Positions 1 through 6,889 of a DNA stretch of 28,446 nucleotides are shown piece by piece. Source of the stretch: JADJAH01 sp964615795. GTDB taxonomy: Bacteria; Bacteroidota; Ignavibacteria; Tepidaquicellales; Tepidaquicellaceae. Under the pieces are notes generated by a model. The model was not told the origin of the DNA. It did not search any database and worked only from the letters and a program-made list of their open reading frames with translations. Positions within the stretch are counted from its first letter, which is position 1. The number at the start of each line of letters is the position of its first letter. Both the position numbers and the translations under genes were made by a program. The DNA is taken from assembly GCA_964615795.1 (NCBI GenBank), contig CAZTQR010000040.1, positions 1-28,446 on the forward strand, read 5' to 3'.

Positions 1-47
1 AACTGGAAATTCACTGCAACAGCATTGGAATTTCTGATGTAAGCAAA

Positions 48-85
48 TCATGCATTCACGGCAATGAACAGCCGCGAATGCATGA
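48..85. terminator. Strong hairpin, probable bidirectional terminator downstream of the sorting-domain protein gene
   Basis: The arms at 48-57 and 76-85 (TCATGCATTC / GAATGCATGA) are perfectly complementary over 10 bp. After one A/C mismatch, CGGC (59-62) pairs with GCCG (71-74), leaving an 8-base loop. On the plus strand the hairpin is followed by five T residues (89-93). On the minus strand it is followed by a shorter T-rich stretch (ATTTGCTT). It begins about 25 bases after the stop codon of the minus-strand gene ending at 110, which is where an intrinsic terminator would sit. The T run on the plus side suggests it may also stop a converging transcript from outside the window. The pairing is read directly; the function is inferred. 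Confidence 0.6.
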
Positions 86-109
86 GAGTTTTTCGGAAGA
101 CAAAGATCG

Positions 110-1003
110 CTACTTGATAAGAACCATCATGGAACTCTTTCTGAACTTCCCGCCGCCGGAAAGCGCTTCTGCATCAATGCTGTAAATGTAACTGCCGCTT
201 GCGAGGTCTGATGCATCAAACCGTAATCTGTACCTTCCCATCTCATATCTGCCTTCTACAGCGGTCTCCAACTGCCTGCCAAGCATATCAAATATCCTGA
301 TCTTCAGATAAGATGGCTCAGGCACAGCAAAAACGATCTCAGTTGATGCGTTAAACGGATTGGGATAATTCTGATCAAGTTCATAAGAGGTGATTTCCAC
401 TCCCGGGCCTGTCCTGTTCACAAGTTTAAAATTGTCTATCCATACATTATCGGAATTTCTGCCCAGCACGCCGGCATCCAGCATTCTGTAATTTACCGCA
501 AAGTAAATGCTCTTACCTGCAAATGAGGAAAGATCATAGCTCTTCCTGTGCCACGCTCCAATCGGCCCGTCGGCTTTGAACCTGTCGATCTCCGTAAAGT
601 CGGCAAGCTGATTTCCGGAAACTGAAACAAGCACCCTTAATGAATCTTTGAAGTTCTTGTCAACCGCTCCGCACCAGAAAGACATCTCATCATATTTTTC
701 GATGACCGGAAGCTGAGGAGTGATCAGCCACTCGTCTATCACGCGTTGTTCATTCGCATTGAGCGCATCAAACTTCACGAAGTACCTGCCTGCCTGCGGA
801 TTCATCGGGCCTCCGTTTGTGAATGTGAAAGCTTCGTAAAGCAAAGGGTAATCCACGAGATTGCCGTCGTTGTTCAGTATGATCCATCCCCGTGATTCGG
901 GGCTGAGAGTATCGAAGAGTTCCTCGAACTTAATTAACTGCCCGAATGCAGTTTGACTTAAAGATAACAGGAACAAAAGCGATATGAGTAGTCTGCTGAG
1001 CAT
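110..1003 (-). CDS. Secreted protein with choice-of-anchor-J-like domain and type IX secretion C-terminal sorting domain
   Basis: The 297-residue protein is predicted to be exported by Sec and then carried across the outer membrane by the type IX secretion system. Residues 1-21 form a signal peptide (hydrophobic LLISLLFLLSL, cleavage near AFG|Q). Residues 25-200 look like a choice-of-anchor J / cleaved-adhesin jelly-roll domain: LITPQL near 94, the SYDLSSFAGKSIYFAVNY block near 155-172 and NVWIDNFKL near 187. Residues 212-297 are a T9SS type A sorting domain, with NYPNPFN at 212-218, IRIFDMLGR and the GSYIYSI ending typical of the family. Its start overlaps the stop of the upstream phosphoesterase gene by one base (TGATG), implying one transcript and translational coupling. 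The binding target is unknown; an adhesin or carbohydrate-contact role is a family-level guess. Confidence 0.85.
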   Translation of the reverse strand: MLSRLLISLLFLLSLSQTAFGQLIKFEELFDTLSPESRGWIILNNDGNLVDYPLLYEAFTFTNGGPMNPQAGRYFVKFDALNANEQRVIDEWLITPQLPVIEKYDEMSFWCGAVDKNFKDSLRVLVSVSGNQLADFTEIDRFKADGPIGAWHRKSYDLSSFAGKSIYFAVNYRMLDAGVLGRNSDNVWIDNFKLVNRTGPGVEITSYELDQNYPNPFNASTEIVFAVPEPSYLKIRIFDMLGRQLETAVEGRYEMGRYRLRFDASDLASGSYIYSIDAEALSGGGKFRKSSMMVLIK

Positions 1004-2637
1004 CAGAAGCAGAATCCGGGAAACATTATTGACTTAACTCTTTCAAGCATCTTGAGCGACTCGCCGACAGTCTGTGGCACAGGTTCGTTTATGTTTGCAT
1101 GCTTCATTGCGATCTCAACAAGTCCCCTCTGATATCCGGACAGCTTCTCATTGTTGAAATATTCCCTGTCACCGAAATACTCAAATGGCCTGGGAACGGT
1201 CACAGGCCAGGTGCTTCTGTCTCTCGGTGTGTCAAGATTAAACACATTGTTCAGTGTGTGCGGATTGAACTCGTCCCGGTTAGTGAGATACGGGAATCCG
1301 TGTTTCTCTTTCAGCGTCTTGATCACGCTTGTATGCTCAAACTCCGTGTTGATGATCGTGTTCTTCTTAAGATATGCCGATACGAGCACTGCGGGCACCC
1401 GCACCCCCGACCTGTTGAACTGAAATCCCATTTCATTTTCATGAGAAAACGGCGGGGGGAAATTGAAGTACGGAGGCGTTACCCTGATTGGCGGCACATG
1501 ATCATGACATCCTCCGTGCTCATCATATGTAATTATCAGAAGCGTGTTCTTCCAGTTGTTGTTCTTGCTGTCAGAGTTTTTGATCGCCGTATAAACTGTG
1601 TGTATGAGCCTTTCGCCCGCAAGCACATTCGACGGCCCCGGGAAATTTGTATTCTGAAGAATTCCTTCGTCAGGCGGATGCTCGTCATTGTGGAACCAGT
1701 GCATCCGCGGTTCTACGAATGAGTATTTGGGCAGATTACCGGTTGCAACATCTGAAAGAAATTTGTCGAATGTACAAAAATGATCAAGGTGTTTCAGAAG
1801 TTGGGGAAGATGAAGCAGTAAAGTCGCCGGAATGATGTCGAGCACATCAAAGTAAACTTTCCAGTGCACATTGTAATCGCTGAGCCGGTTGTAAACCGTC
1901 GGTGCGGCATTCTGAATCCATCTTACCGAAGGCGCATTGTTCACATAACCCCATGAGGATGCAGAGTTGAAGAATGAGCGGTTGCAGTAAGTCTGGCTCG
2001 GCACGGAGCAGAACCAGTGATCGCATACAGCAAATTCTTTTGCAAGTGTGCTTATTACGGGAACAGCCGCCGGCGGGAAACATCCCATTATGATCTTGTA
2101 TTCCTCATCCTTCGGGTACCTTCCGAAAAAGAGATTGAAGTAATAAATGTAATCAGTGACAAATCCCTTCATTGATGCGGTGTCAGGCACGGGAAAGGGC
2201 TCATTGTATGGCGGCTGCATTTGCGATACGTGCCTGTACCTGTTGGAGTCAGGCAGGATGGTGCTGAACAACTGAGTGTTCACGTGCGGATACTCTTCTC
2301 CCGGATCCGGACTTGGGTTGGTCATTACAGTATCCCTGTAAACATGCACGCTGTCTTTTGAATAGACAGTGTCCTGCGGATTGACGTTGAGCGGATTGGA
2401 AATGTTCCTTCCGATGACACCTTCAAATCTCTGTCCCGGCGGCACTTCTTCCGGACTGTAAAGATATCCGAGCATATTATCGAAGGACCTGTTCTCAAGC
2501 ATAAGCACTACGATATGCTCATACTTGTCAATGCCCGAGATTTCAGACGCATCCCTGAAATACTTAGGAAGGCCCGCTCCCAAAGCGCTGAGAGCGATTC
2601 CCGATGCACCGAGTTTAAGAAAGTCTCTTCTGTTCAT
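1003..2637 (-). CDS. Tat-exported phosphoesterase family protein (phospholipase C / AcpA-like)
   Basis: This 544-residue protein belongs to the phosphoesterase family that includes non-haemolytic phospholipase C and the acid phosphatase AcpA, which hydrolyse phosphate mono- or diesters in the periplasm or outside the cell. The N-terminus is a twin-arginine signal (NRRDFLK at 2-8, then a small-residue hydrophobic stretch), so it should be exported folded. The family signature HIVVLMLENRSFDNMLGYL is at 41-59, where Glu48 and Asn49 match metal ligands in relatives. The nucleophile region VPSQTYCNR is at 212-220 and a second metal-site motif, YDEHGGCHDHV, at 371-381. The length suits the family. 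It is the first gene of a two-gene operon with the T9SS-sorted protein. Substrate (phospholipid, phosphosugar or nucleotide) cannot be read. Family assignment is firm, activity is inferred. Confidence 0.88.
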   Translation of the reverse strand: MNRRDFLKLGASGIALSALGAGLPKYFRDASEISGIDKYEHIVVLMLENRSFDNMLGYLYSPEEVPPGQRFEGVIGRNISNPLNVNPQDTVYSKDSVHVYRDTVMTNPSPDPGEEYPHVNTQLFSTILPDSNRYRHVSQMQPPYNEPFPVPDTASMKGFVTDYIYYFNLFFGRYPKDEEYKIIMGCFPPAAVPVISTLAKEFAVCDHWFCSVPSQTYCNRSFFNSASSWGYVNNAPSVRWIQNAAPTVYNRLSDYNVHWKVYFDVLDIIPATLLLHLPQLLKHLDHFCTFDKFLSDVATGNLPKYSFVEPRMHWFHNDEHPPDEGILQNTNFPGPSNVLAGERLIHTVYTAIKNSDSKNNNWKNTLLIITYDEHGGCHDHVPPIRVTPPYFNFPPPFSHENEMGFQFNRSGVRVPAVLVSAYLKKNTIINTEFEHTSVIKTLKEKHGFPYLTNRDEFNPHTLNNVFNLDTPRDRSTWPVTVPRPFEYFGDREYFNNEKLSGYQRGLVEIAMKHANINEPVPQTVGESLKMLERVKSIMFPGFCF

Positions 2638-2912
2638 AAGATTGCGGCAAGTTTAATAAACGCCGGACAATTTTGAAACTTACTTATTGGAGATTGCACA
2701 AATTTGATTCAAAGAAATGAGAAAGTGTTCCAGATGTATGCGCAGAGCTGCGTGCCATTGAGCCATCCCTAAAGCGCACAAAATTATCAGGATGCGCCGA
2801 AGTGTGACGTTGCGCAGGGCAAAGAGCATTCATAACTTACGGCGATGTGTTCTTTTGAGATTGAACTTTGTCATGCAAATTCCATTATTTGCGAAGATCA
2901 AATAAAGTGAAT
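2638..2912. promoter_or_regulatory. Divergent intergenic region with repeated TGCGC/GCGCA motifs
   Basis: This 275-base region separates the minus-strand phosphoesterase gene from the plus-strand small membrane protein gene, so it should hold promoters in both directions. TGCGC occurs at 2739-2743, 2793-2797 and 2811-2815, and its complement GCGCA at 2774-2778. The pair 2774-2778 / 2793-2797 forms an inverted repeat, and TGCGCAG at 2739 and 2811 is a 7-base direct repeat. CGCAG (2741-2745) also faces CTGCG (2748-2752). These could be regulator sites or chance. No convincing TTTG / TAnnTTTG promoter pair was found for either gene, only a one-mismatch TAAGTTTC upstream of the phosphoesterase. 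Confidence 0.3.
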
Positions 2913-3236
2913 ATGAACGGAAATCCCGGAAACAAGTTAGGGCTGACAATCCTTGCCGCAGTAATTACACTTGCCCTTTCGGCAGGTATTTATGCCTTAG
3001 CATTCTTCTTCATGGGAATACTGGTCTTTGCATGTCAGAATTCAATACCGGACTGGATCTATATGATCCTCGTCGCAGGCATGCCGGCCATACTGCTCTC
3101 CGCTTGCATAACCACTGTTTATTTGTATTACAGGAGGCAAAGCCTTCTCACAGCCGTTATTGTATATTCGGGCGGTGTTTTCTTCTCGGGGATGCTCTTC
3201 ATTGCGTGGTTCCTGCTCATGGCAAACTACTGCTGA
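2913..3236 (+). CDS. Small hypothetical membrane protein, three predicted transmembrane helices
   Basis: This is the only plus-strand gene in the window. From the ATG at 2913 it encodes 107 residues starting MNGNPGNKLG. The reading frame extends back to a TTG at 2868, but those extra 15 residues are polar and the ATG directly precedes the first hydrophobic segment, so 2913 is preferred. Three hydrophobic stretches are visible: LTILAAVITLALSAGIYALA, YMILVAGMPAILLSACITTV, and a C-terminal segment from about TAVIVYSGG to WFLLMAN. No family is recognised. It converges on the Mla-like operon and is divergent from the phosphoesterase, so nothing in its position predicts a role. The hydrophobic pattern and clean length make it a likely real gene, but a chance frame is not excluded. 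Confidence 0.6.
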   Translation: MNGNPGNKLGLTILAAVITLALSAGIYALAFFFMGILVFACQNSIPDWIYMILVAGMPAILLSACITTVYLYYRRQSLLTAVIVYSGGVFFSGMLFIAWFLLMANYC

Positions 3237-3493
3237 ATCGTAAGAAGCATGGAAATATGAAGTAAGTTGGGTGGCACGGAAGGATTACGGAACTATGGAA
3301 TGTCTGCAAGTTCAATGCAGGTTTGAGAACTTTCAGAAGTTGTTGCGGAAGAACGGATTAAGATCGGTAATTAAGGCAGGATTGTTACAGGACAATGTAC
3401 GATTATGAGGGTCGCGAAAGGTGCGGATGTTATACCTCTTGCCTATCCGGCTTCAGATGAAGCCGGAGCTGTAAACTCTTGCTTAACGGCAAA
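3237..3493. other. Convergent intergenic region, no gene seen
   Basis: This 257-base stretch lies between the plus-strand small membrane protein gene and the end of the minus-strand mlaD-like gene, so both genes finish here. It contains no convincing open reading frame. It holds a strong short hairpin at 3446-3467 and a weaker inverted repeat in which ATTGT faces ACAAT over a six-base loop, near 3381-3396. Nothing else is visible. Confidence 0.6.
3446..3467. terminator. Perfect 9-bp hairpin between convergent genes, possible terminator
   Basis: TCCGGCTTC at 3446-3454 pairs perfectly with GAAGCCGGA at 3459-3467 across an AGAT loop. It lies 27 bases past the stop of the mlaD-like gene on the minus strand, and it is also downstream of the convergent small membrane protein gene. 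No T run follows on either strand, so this is not a textbook intrinsic terminator. It could act as a transcript-end stabilising structure or be a dispersed repeat. Confidence 0.4.
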
Positions 3494-4573
3494 TCACTTT
3501 CCTCTTGCATCAAGACTGTCAAGCTTTTTCTGAAGTTCATTTCTCATTGTCTCGAGTTTAATCTGAAGCTCACGAAGTTCTGTTTCTCTTTGTTCAAGAT
3601 CAAACTCTTTGTTCAGAATCCGGTTTTCGCGGGAAGCCATTGTCTGCTGGTATTGCGACTTGTCCCAGTAACCAAGATCTTCAAAATATCCCTTGAACAG
3701 GAAATTGTGTTTGAGAGCTTCCATGTTCTGGTAGAAGCTGAATGAGCCCATTTCAAGATTTGCAGTTGTGCGGTTCGTATTTCTTACCACTCCCTTGATG
3801 TTGTTTGCAAAGGATGTGTCCGTCAGCAGCGTTCCTACAAAACTTTCGCTCGAGTTGATCTTTGTCGTGATCTCTCCGAGATTGTCCGTGATCAGCTTAA
3901 TGCTTTTCGTCAGGCTTTCAATGTCGTTTGTTACAGAATTTATGGTCCCGGATGTCTGGGCAAGTATCCTGTCTATCTTTTCAGTTGAGCCGGCGATGTT
4001 TGATGTCAGTGAATCGAGATTGTCGTAAAGATCGCTGTTGTTGATCAGCCTTCCGAGAGTTCCTTCTCCCTGATTGACCTTCTTCGTAATTTCGGAAATT
4101 TCCTTCGCTATAACTTCCGCTTCTTTCGAAGATTGATTCAGGTTGTTGATGATATCTCCCAATTGCGCCGGCATGACTGCCTTTAGCGTGTCGCCGTTGT
4201 CAACCCCCGCTGACCCGGGAGTGCCACCGGAGATCATGAGCACTTTGTTTCCTACCAGCCCCTCAGAGTTTATGGATGCTTCGGAATCTTTCTTTATAAA
4301 ATGCTGAACATCACTCTTTACATTCATTATCACTTTCACCCTGTCAGTTGACATTATCACTATGGACTTGACCGTCCCGACATTGATACCGGCAAACTGC
4401 ACATTGTTTCCCTCATTCAGCCCGTTCACAGTTGAAAACGTGGATGATATCTCAAAGGTCTTGGTAAACAGGTTATCCCTGCTTCCTATATAGAACAACC
4501 CTGCGATGAGAAGCAGTAGGCCGGCTGAAATGAAAATGCCGAGCTTCAGAAGTTTTGATTTATCCATTCCCAT
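3494..4573 (-). CDS. mlaD: MCE/MlaD family lipid-transport substrate-binding protein
   Basis: This 359-residue protein is the MCE component of an ABC lipid transporter. It binds hydrophobic substrates, probably phospholipids, on the periplasmic side of an MlaE/MlaF complex. A single N-terminal membrane anchor spans about residues 9-29. The MCE domain follows at about 38-118, with NGLNEGNNVQFAGINVG near 50-66 and the SEGLVGNKVLMISGG block near 103-117. Next comes a long helical region, a FLFKGYFEDLGYW motif of the kind often seen in long MCE proteins, and a charged C-terminal coiled coil. It is much longer than E. coli MlaD, because of this C-terminal tail. Two ATGs, at 4573 and 4567, are possible starts; the longer one is given. 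It follows the ATPase gene after 35 bases and ends the operon. Confidence 0.88.
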   Translation of the reverse strand: MGMDKSKLLKLGIFISAGLLLLIAGLFYIGSRDNLFTKTFEISSTFSTVNGLNEGNNVQFAGINVGTVKSIVIMSTDRVKVIMNVKSDVQHFIKKDSEASINSEGLVGNKVLMISGGTPGSAGVDNGDTLKAVMPAQLGDIINNLNQSSKEAEVIAKEISEITKKVNQGEGTLGRLINNSDLYDNLDSLTSNIAGSTEKIDRILAQTSGTINSVTNDIESLTKSIKLITDNLGEITTKINSSESFVGTLLTDTSFANNIKGVVRNTNRTTANLEMGSFSFYQNMEALKHNFLFKGYFEDLGYWDKSQYQQTMASRENRILNKEFDLEQRETELRELQIKLETMRNELQKKLDSLDARGK

Positions 4574-4608
4574 AATACTGAAGTTTACTTTTTGTTCCGG
4601 GTTTTGTC

Positions 4609-5367
4609 TTACTCAAATTTAAAGAATCCGTTTACGAAACCATCTTCCGATCTCTCAAGCTCATCATAAGTCCCTTCCGCCGTGAACTTTCCCTGCTTCA
4701 GCACCACTATCCTGTTTGAAACCAGTTTGGCACAGGGCATATCGTGCGTTACTATCAGCGAACTTACACCGTACTTTTTCTGCATGTCAAGTATCAGATG
4801 GCTTATCTCATTTGATGTTACCGGATCAAGTCCGGTTGTCGGCTCGTCATAAAGAATTATCTCCGGATCAAGCATGAGGGTTCTCGCAAGGCCGATCCTC
4901 TTTTGCATTCCTCCGGAAAGTTCCGAGGGCATCTTGTCAATTGCATTAAGCAGTCCCACGTTGTCAAGCATCTCTTCAATTTTGGAAGTTAGGTCCCTGC
5001 CGTCGTAGCCCGGTTGTCTGATCACAGGGAACATAAGATTTTCCCGTACAGTCATTGAGTCATAAAGCGCTCCGCTCTGAAAAAGGAATCCGATCCTGAT
5101 CCTGAGACTGCTCATCTGTTTCCCTTTCAGCTCAAGGAAATTCTCGCCAAATATCCTGATACTGCCGCTGTCAGGACGGATCAGCCCGATGATGCATTTG
5201 AGTATGACCGATTTTCCGGTTCCCGACCTTCCGAGTATCACTACAGTTTCTCCTTTGGCTATCTTCAGGTCAACGTCATTCAGGACGGCATTGCCTGAAA
5301 AAGACTTCTTAAGTCCTTCAATGACAAGTATGTCATTGTCCTTGACGCTTTCAGTCTGATCCGTCAA
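4609..5367 (-). CDS. mlaF: ABC transporter ATP-binding protein, MlaF-like
   Basis: This 252-residue ATPase would drive lipid movement by the MlaE permease. All motifs are intact: Walker A GRSGTGKS at 46-53, Q-loop Gln97, signature LSGGMQKR at 150-157, Walker B IILYDEP at 170-176 with Glu175, and switch His208. The EPTTGLDPVTS context after Walker B is typical of the MlaF/Ttg2A group. The start codon is a TTG at 5367, overlapping the permease stop by four bases (TTGA). A stop lies upstream in frame at 5401-5403, with no ATG between, and the next Met is inside the domain, so TTG is the only sensible start. Translation probably depends on coupling to the permease gene, as no Shine-Dalgarno sequence is visible. 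Confidence 0.93.
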   Translation of the reverse strand: MTDQTESVKDNDILVIEGLKKSFSGNAVLNDVDLKIAKGETVVILGRSGTGKSVILKCIIGLIRPDSGSIRIFGENFLELKGKQMSSLRIRIGFLFQSGALYDSMTVRENLMFPVIRQPGYDGRDLTSKIEEMLDNVGLLNAIDKMPSELSGGMQKRIGLARTLMLDPEIILYDEPTTGLDPVTSNEISHLILDMQKKYGVSSLIVTHDMPCAKLVSNRIVVLKQGKFTAEGTYDELERSEDGFVNGFFKFE

Positions 5368-6161
5368 AACAGAATTGAGATAACCTGAACCATTACCATA
5401 TCAATGAGTATGACAAGCAGAGACGCGATCACAACTGCGGTATTGGCCGCAATGCCAACGCTTTCCGTTCCCCTGCTTGCGTTGAATCCCTCGTAACAAC
5501 CAACAACCCCCACTCCGAATCCGAACAGGAATGTTTTAAAAGTGGCGGGAAGCACTTCCTTGAATCCAAGGTTTGCCATTGAGCTTGCAATGAATGTCTG
5601 AAAGTTCATACCGCCGAAAAGATTGACTGCGAGAAATCCGCCGAAGAGGGCAATAGCATCGGCAAGTATGACAAGCACGGGCAGCATGAGCGTAGCTGCG
5701 ATCACGCGGGTTACAGCAAGATACTTGAAAGGGTTTGTTCCCGATACTTCCATTGCGTCGATCTGCTCTGTCACTCTCATTGAGCCGAGCTCAGCTCCGA
5801 TGCCCGAACCGATCTTGCCGGCAAAGATGAGAGCAGTAATGACCGGCCCGATCTCCAGCATGACTGCCAGAGCAACCATTGAAGGCACAAGCGATTCAGC
5901 CCCGAATTTCTGCAGAGTCGGAATTGACTGAAGTGTAAGTGTAAGCCCGATGATAAACCCTGTGACGGAGATCAGAGGCAGTGACTTGTATCCGATCATA
6001 TAAAACTGTTTCAGCGTCTCTGAGATCTCGTACGGCGGAAGAAATGCTTCTTTTGCAATTCTGAATGCGAAGACCGCGAGCCCCGCAGTCTTAACAAAAA
6101 AATCATTGAATGACCTCGGCAGGTTGAACATTGTCTTCTCGCTTTTACCGGCCATGTTCAT
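5364..6161 (-). CDS. mlaE: MlaE family lipid ABC transporter permease
   Basis: This 265-residue inner-membrane permease is the membrane core of an MCE lipid transporter. Several hydrophobic helices are visible. The MlaE family signature lies at about 103-155: EIGPVITALIFAGKIGSGIG, then AELGSMRVTEQIDAMEVSG and the NPFKYLAVTRVIA segment. The region GFIIGLTLTLQ near 68-78 is also typical. The start ATG at 6161 overlaps the stop of the preceding outer-membrane protein gene in an ATGA junction, and a second ATG in frame at 6155 is possible. Length and order (E, then F, then D) match common Mla-type operons. MlaC and MlaB genes are not present next to it. Confidence 0.92.
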   Translation of the reverse strand: MNMAGKSEKTMFNLPRSFNDFFVKTAGLAVFAFRIAKEAFLPPYEISETLKQFYMIGYKSLPLISVTGFIIGLTLTLQSIPTLQKFGAESLVPSMVALAVMLEIGPVITALIFAGKIGSGIGAELGSMRVTEQIDAMEVSGTNPFKYLAVTRVIAATLMLPVLVILADAIALFGGFLAVNLFGGMNFQTFIASSMANLGFKEVLPATFKTFLFGFGVGVVGCYEGFNASRGTESVGIAANTAVVIASLLVILIDMVMVQVISILF

Positions 6162-6820
6162 CTTGTCGGTCTGCTGCTTCTTATGTTGAGGTCGATGAAA
6201 GGGTTTGCAATTCCCACCATCAAACCAAAGGAGAAGTCATACATGTCAGAGCCGTTCGGGATGTAAGTGTATCTTACTTTCAGATTGGGATAGATAAGCA
6301 ACTTGTCGTTTCGGATTGAGTAGCCGTAACCGATCTCAGGCGAAATGCCGTTGTTCGTCAGATCGTAAAAGTAGGATGCACCGAGCGTAATGCTTGAAGT
6401 GCCCTGCAACAGATTTGAGGGCCTGATGCCGCCTTTGAGCAAAATGTCATATTTGTATCCTACCCTGAAGTTACTGCTTGCACCCGATCTGAAAATGTAT
6501 GAGTACTCGCCAGCGATTCTGTGCTCACCGAAATATCCGAAACCGACGGAGAACTCCTTGGTAAGGCCTCCGCCAATTCTGTCGTTCTGAAAAGTGACGA
6601 TAGGATTGAGAAGATACAGGAAACTCGCCAGGCCGATTCCGATAGCAAGTGATGAATTTGCTGATTCTGTCCTGTCAACACAGTTGCTGAGTTGCAGATG
6701 TTCTTTTACGGGAAGAGTCTGCGATCGCGAATCGGTGGGAGCAGCGGCAAGCGGGAAAGTCAGAGCTCCGCAAACAATTATCCGGAGCGTTGTTGCCTTC
6801 AGCCATCTTTTCAGGATCAT
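6158..6820 (-). CDS. Exported protein of unknown family, probable small outer-membrane beta-barrel
   Basis: This 220-residue protein is not recognised as a named family. Residues 1-34 look like a Sec signal peptide (ILKRWLKATT, then a hydrophobic stretch ending near AAAPTDS). The rest is rich in short alternating strands with Gly and aromatic residues (SVGFGYFGEHRIAGEYSYIF, FRVGYKYDILLKGG, SPEIGYGYSIR, LKVRYTYIPNG), the usual look of an 8- to 10-stranded barrel. It lacks the terminal aromatic residue of many barrels, ending in SSRPTR. Its stop overlaps the mlaE start (ATGA), so it is translated with the transporter. Inference: it may be an outer-membrane partner of the MCE system. It could equally be an unrelated porin-like protein. 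Confidence 0.72.
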   Translation of the reverse strand: MILKRWLKATTLRIIVCGALTFPLAAAPTDSRSQTLPVKEHLQLSNCVDRTESANSSLAIGIGLASFLYLLNPIVTFQNDRIGGGLTKEFSVGFGYFGEHRIAGEYSYIFRSGASSNFRVGYKYDILLKGGIRPSNLLQGTSSITLGASYFYDLTNNGISPEIGYGYSIRNDKLLIYPNLKVRYTYIPNGSDMYDFSFGLMVGIANPFIDLNIRSSRPTR

Positions 6821-6889
6821 TCGCTATGCCCGGGACAATTCTTCAAATGCCGGTGTTCCTTTCAGCCGCGCTTCCCCTGCAATGAAAAC

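Noticed and set aside
1099..1722. Plus-strand open frame of 207 codons opposite the phosphoesterase gene
   Set aside because: It lies wholly within a gene with clear family motifs, and its own translation has no recognisable domain or signal.
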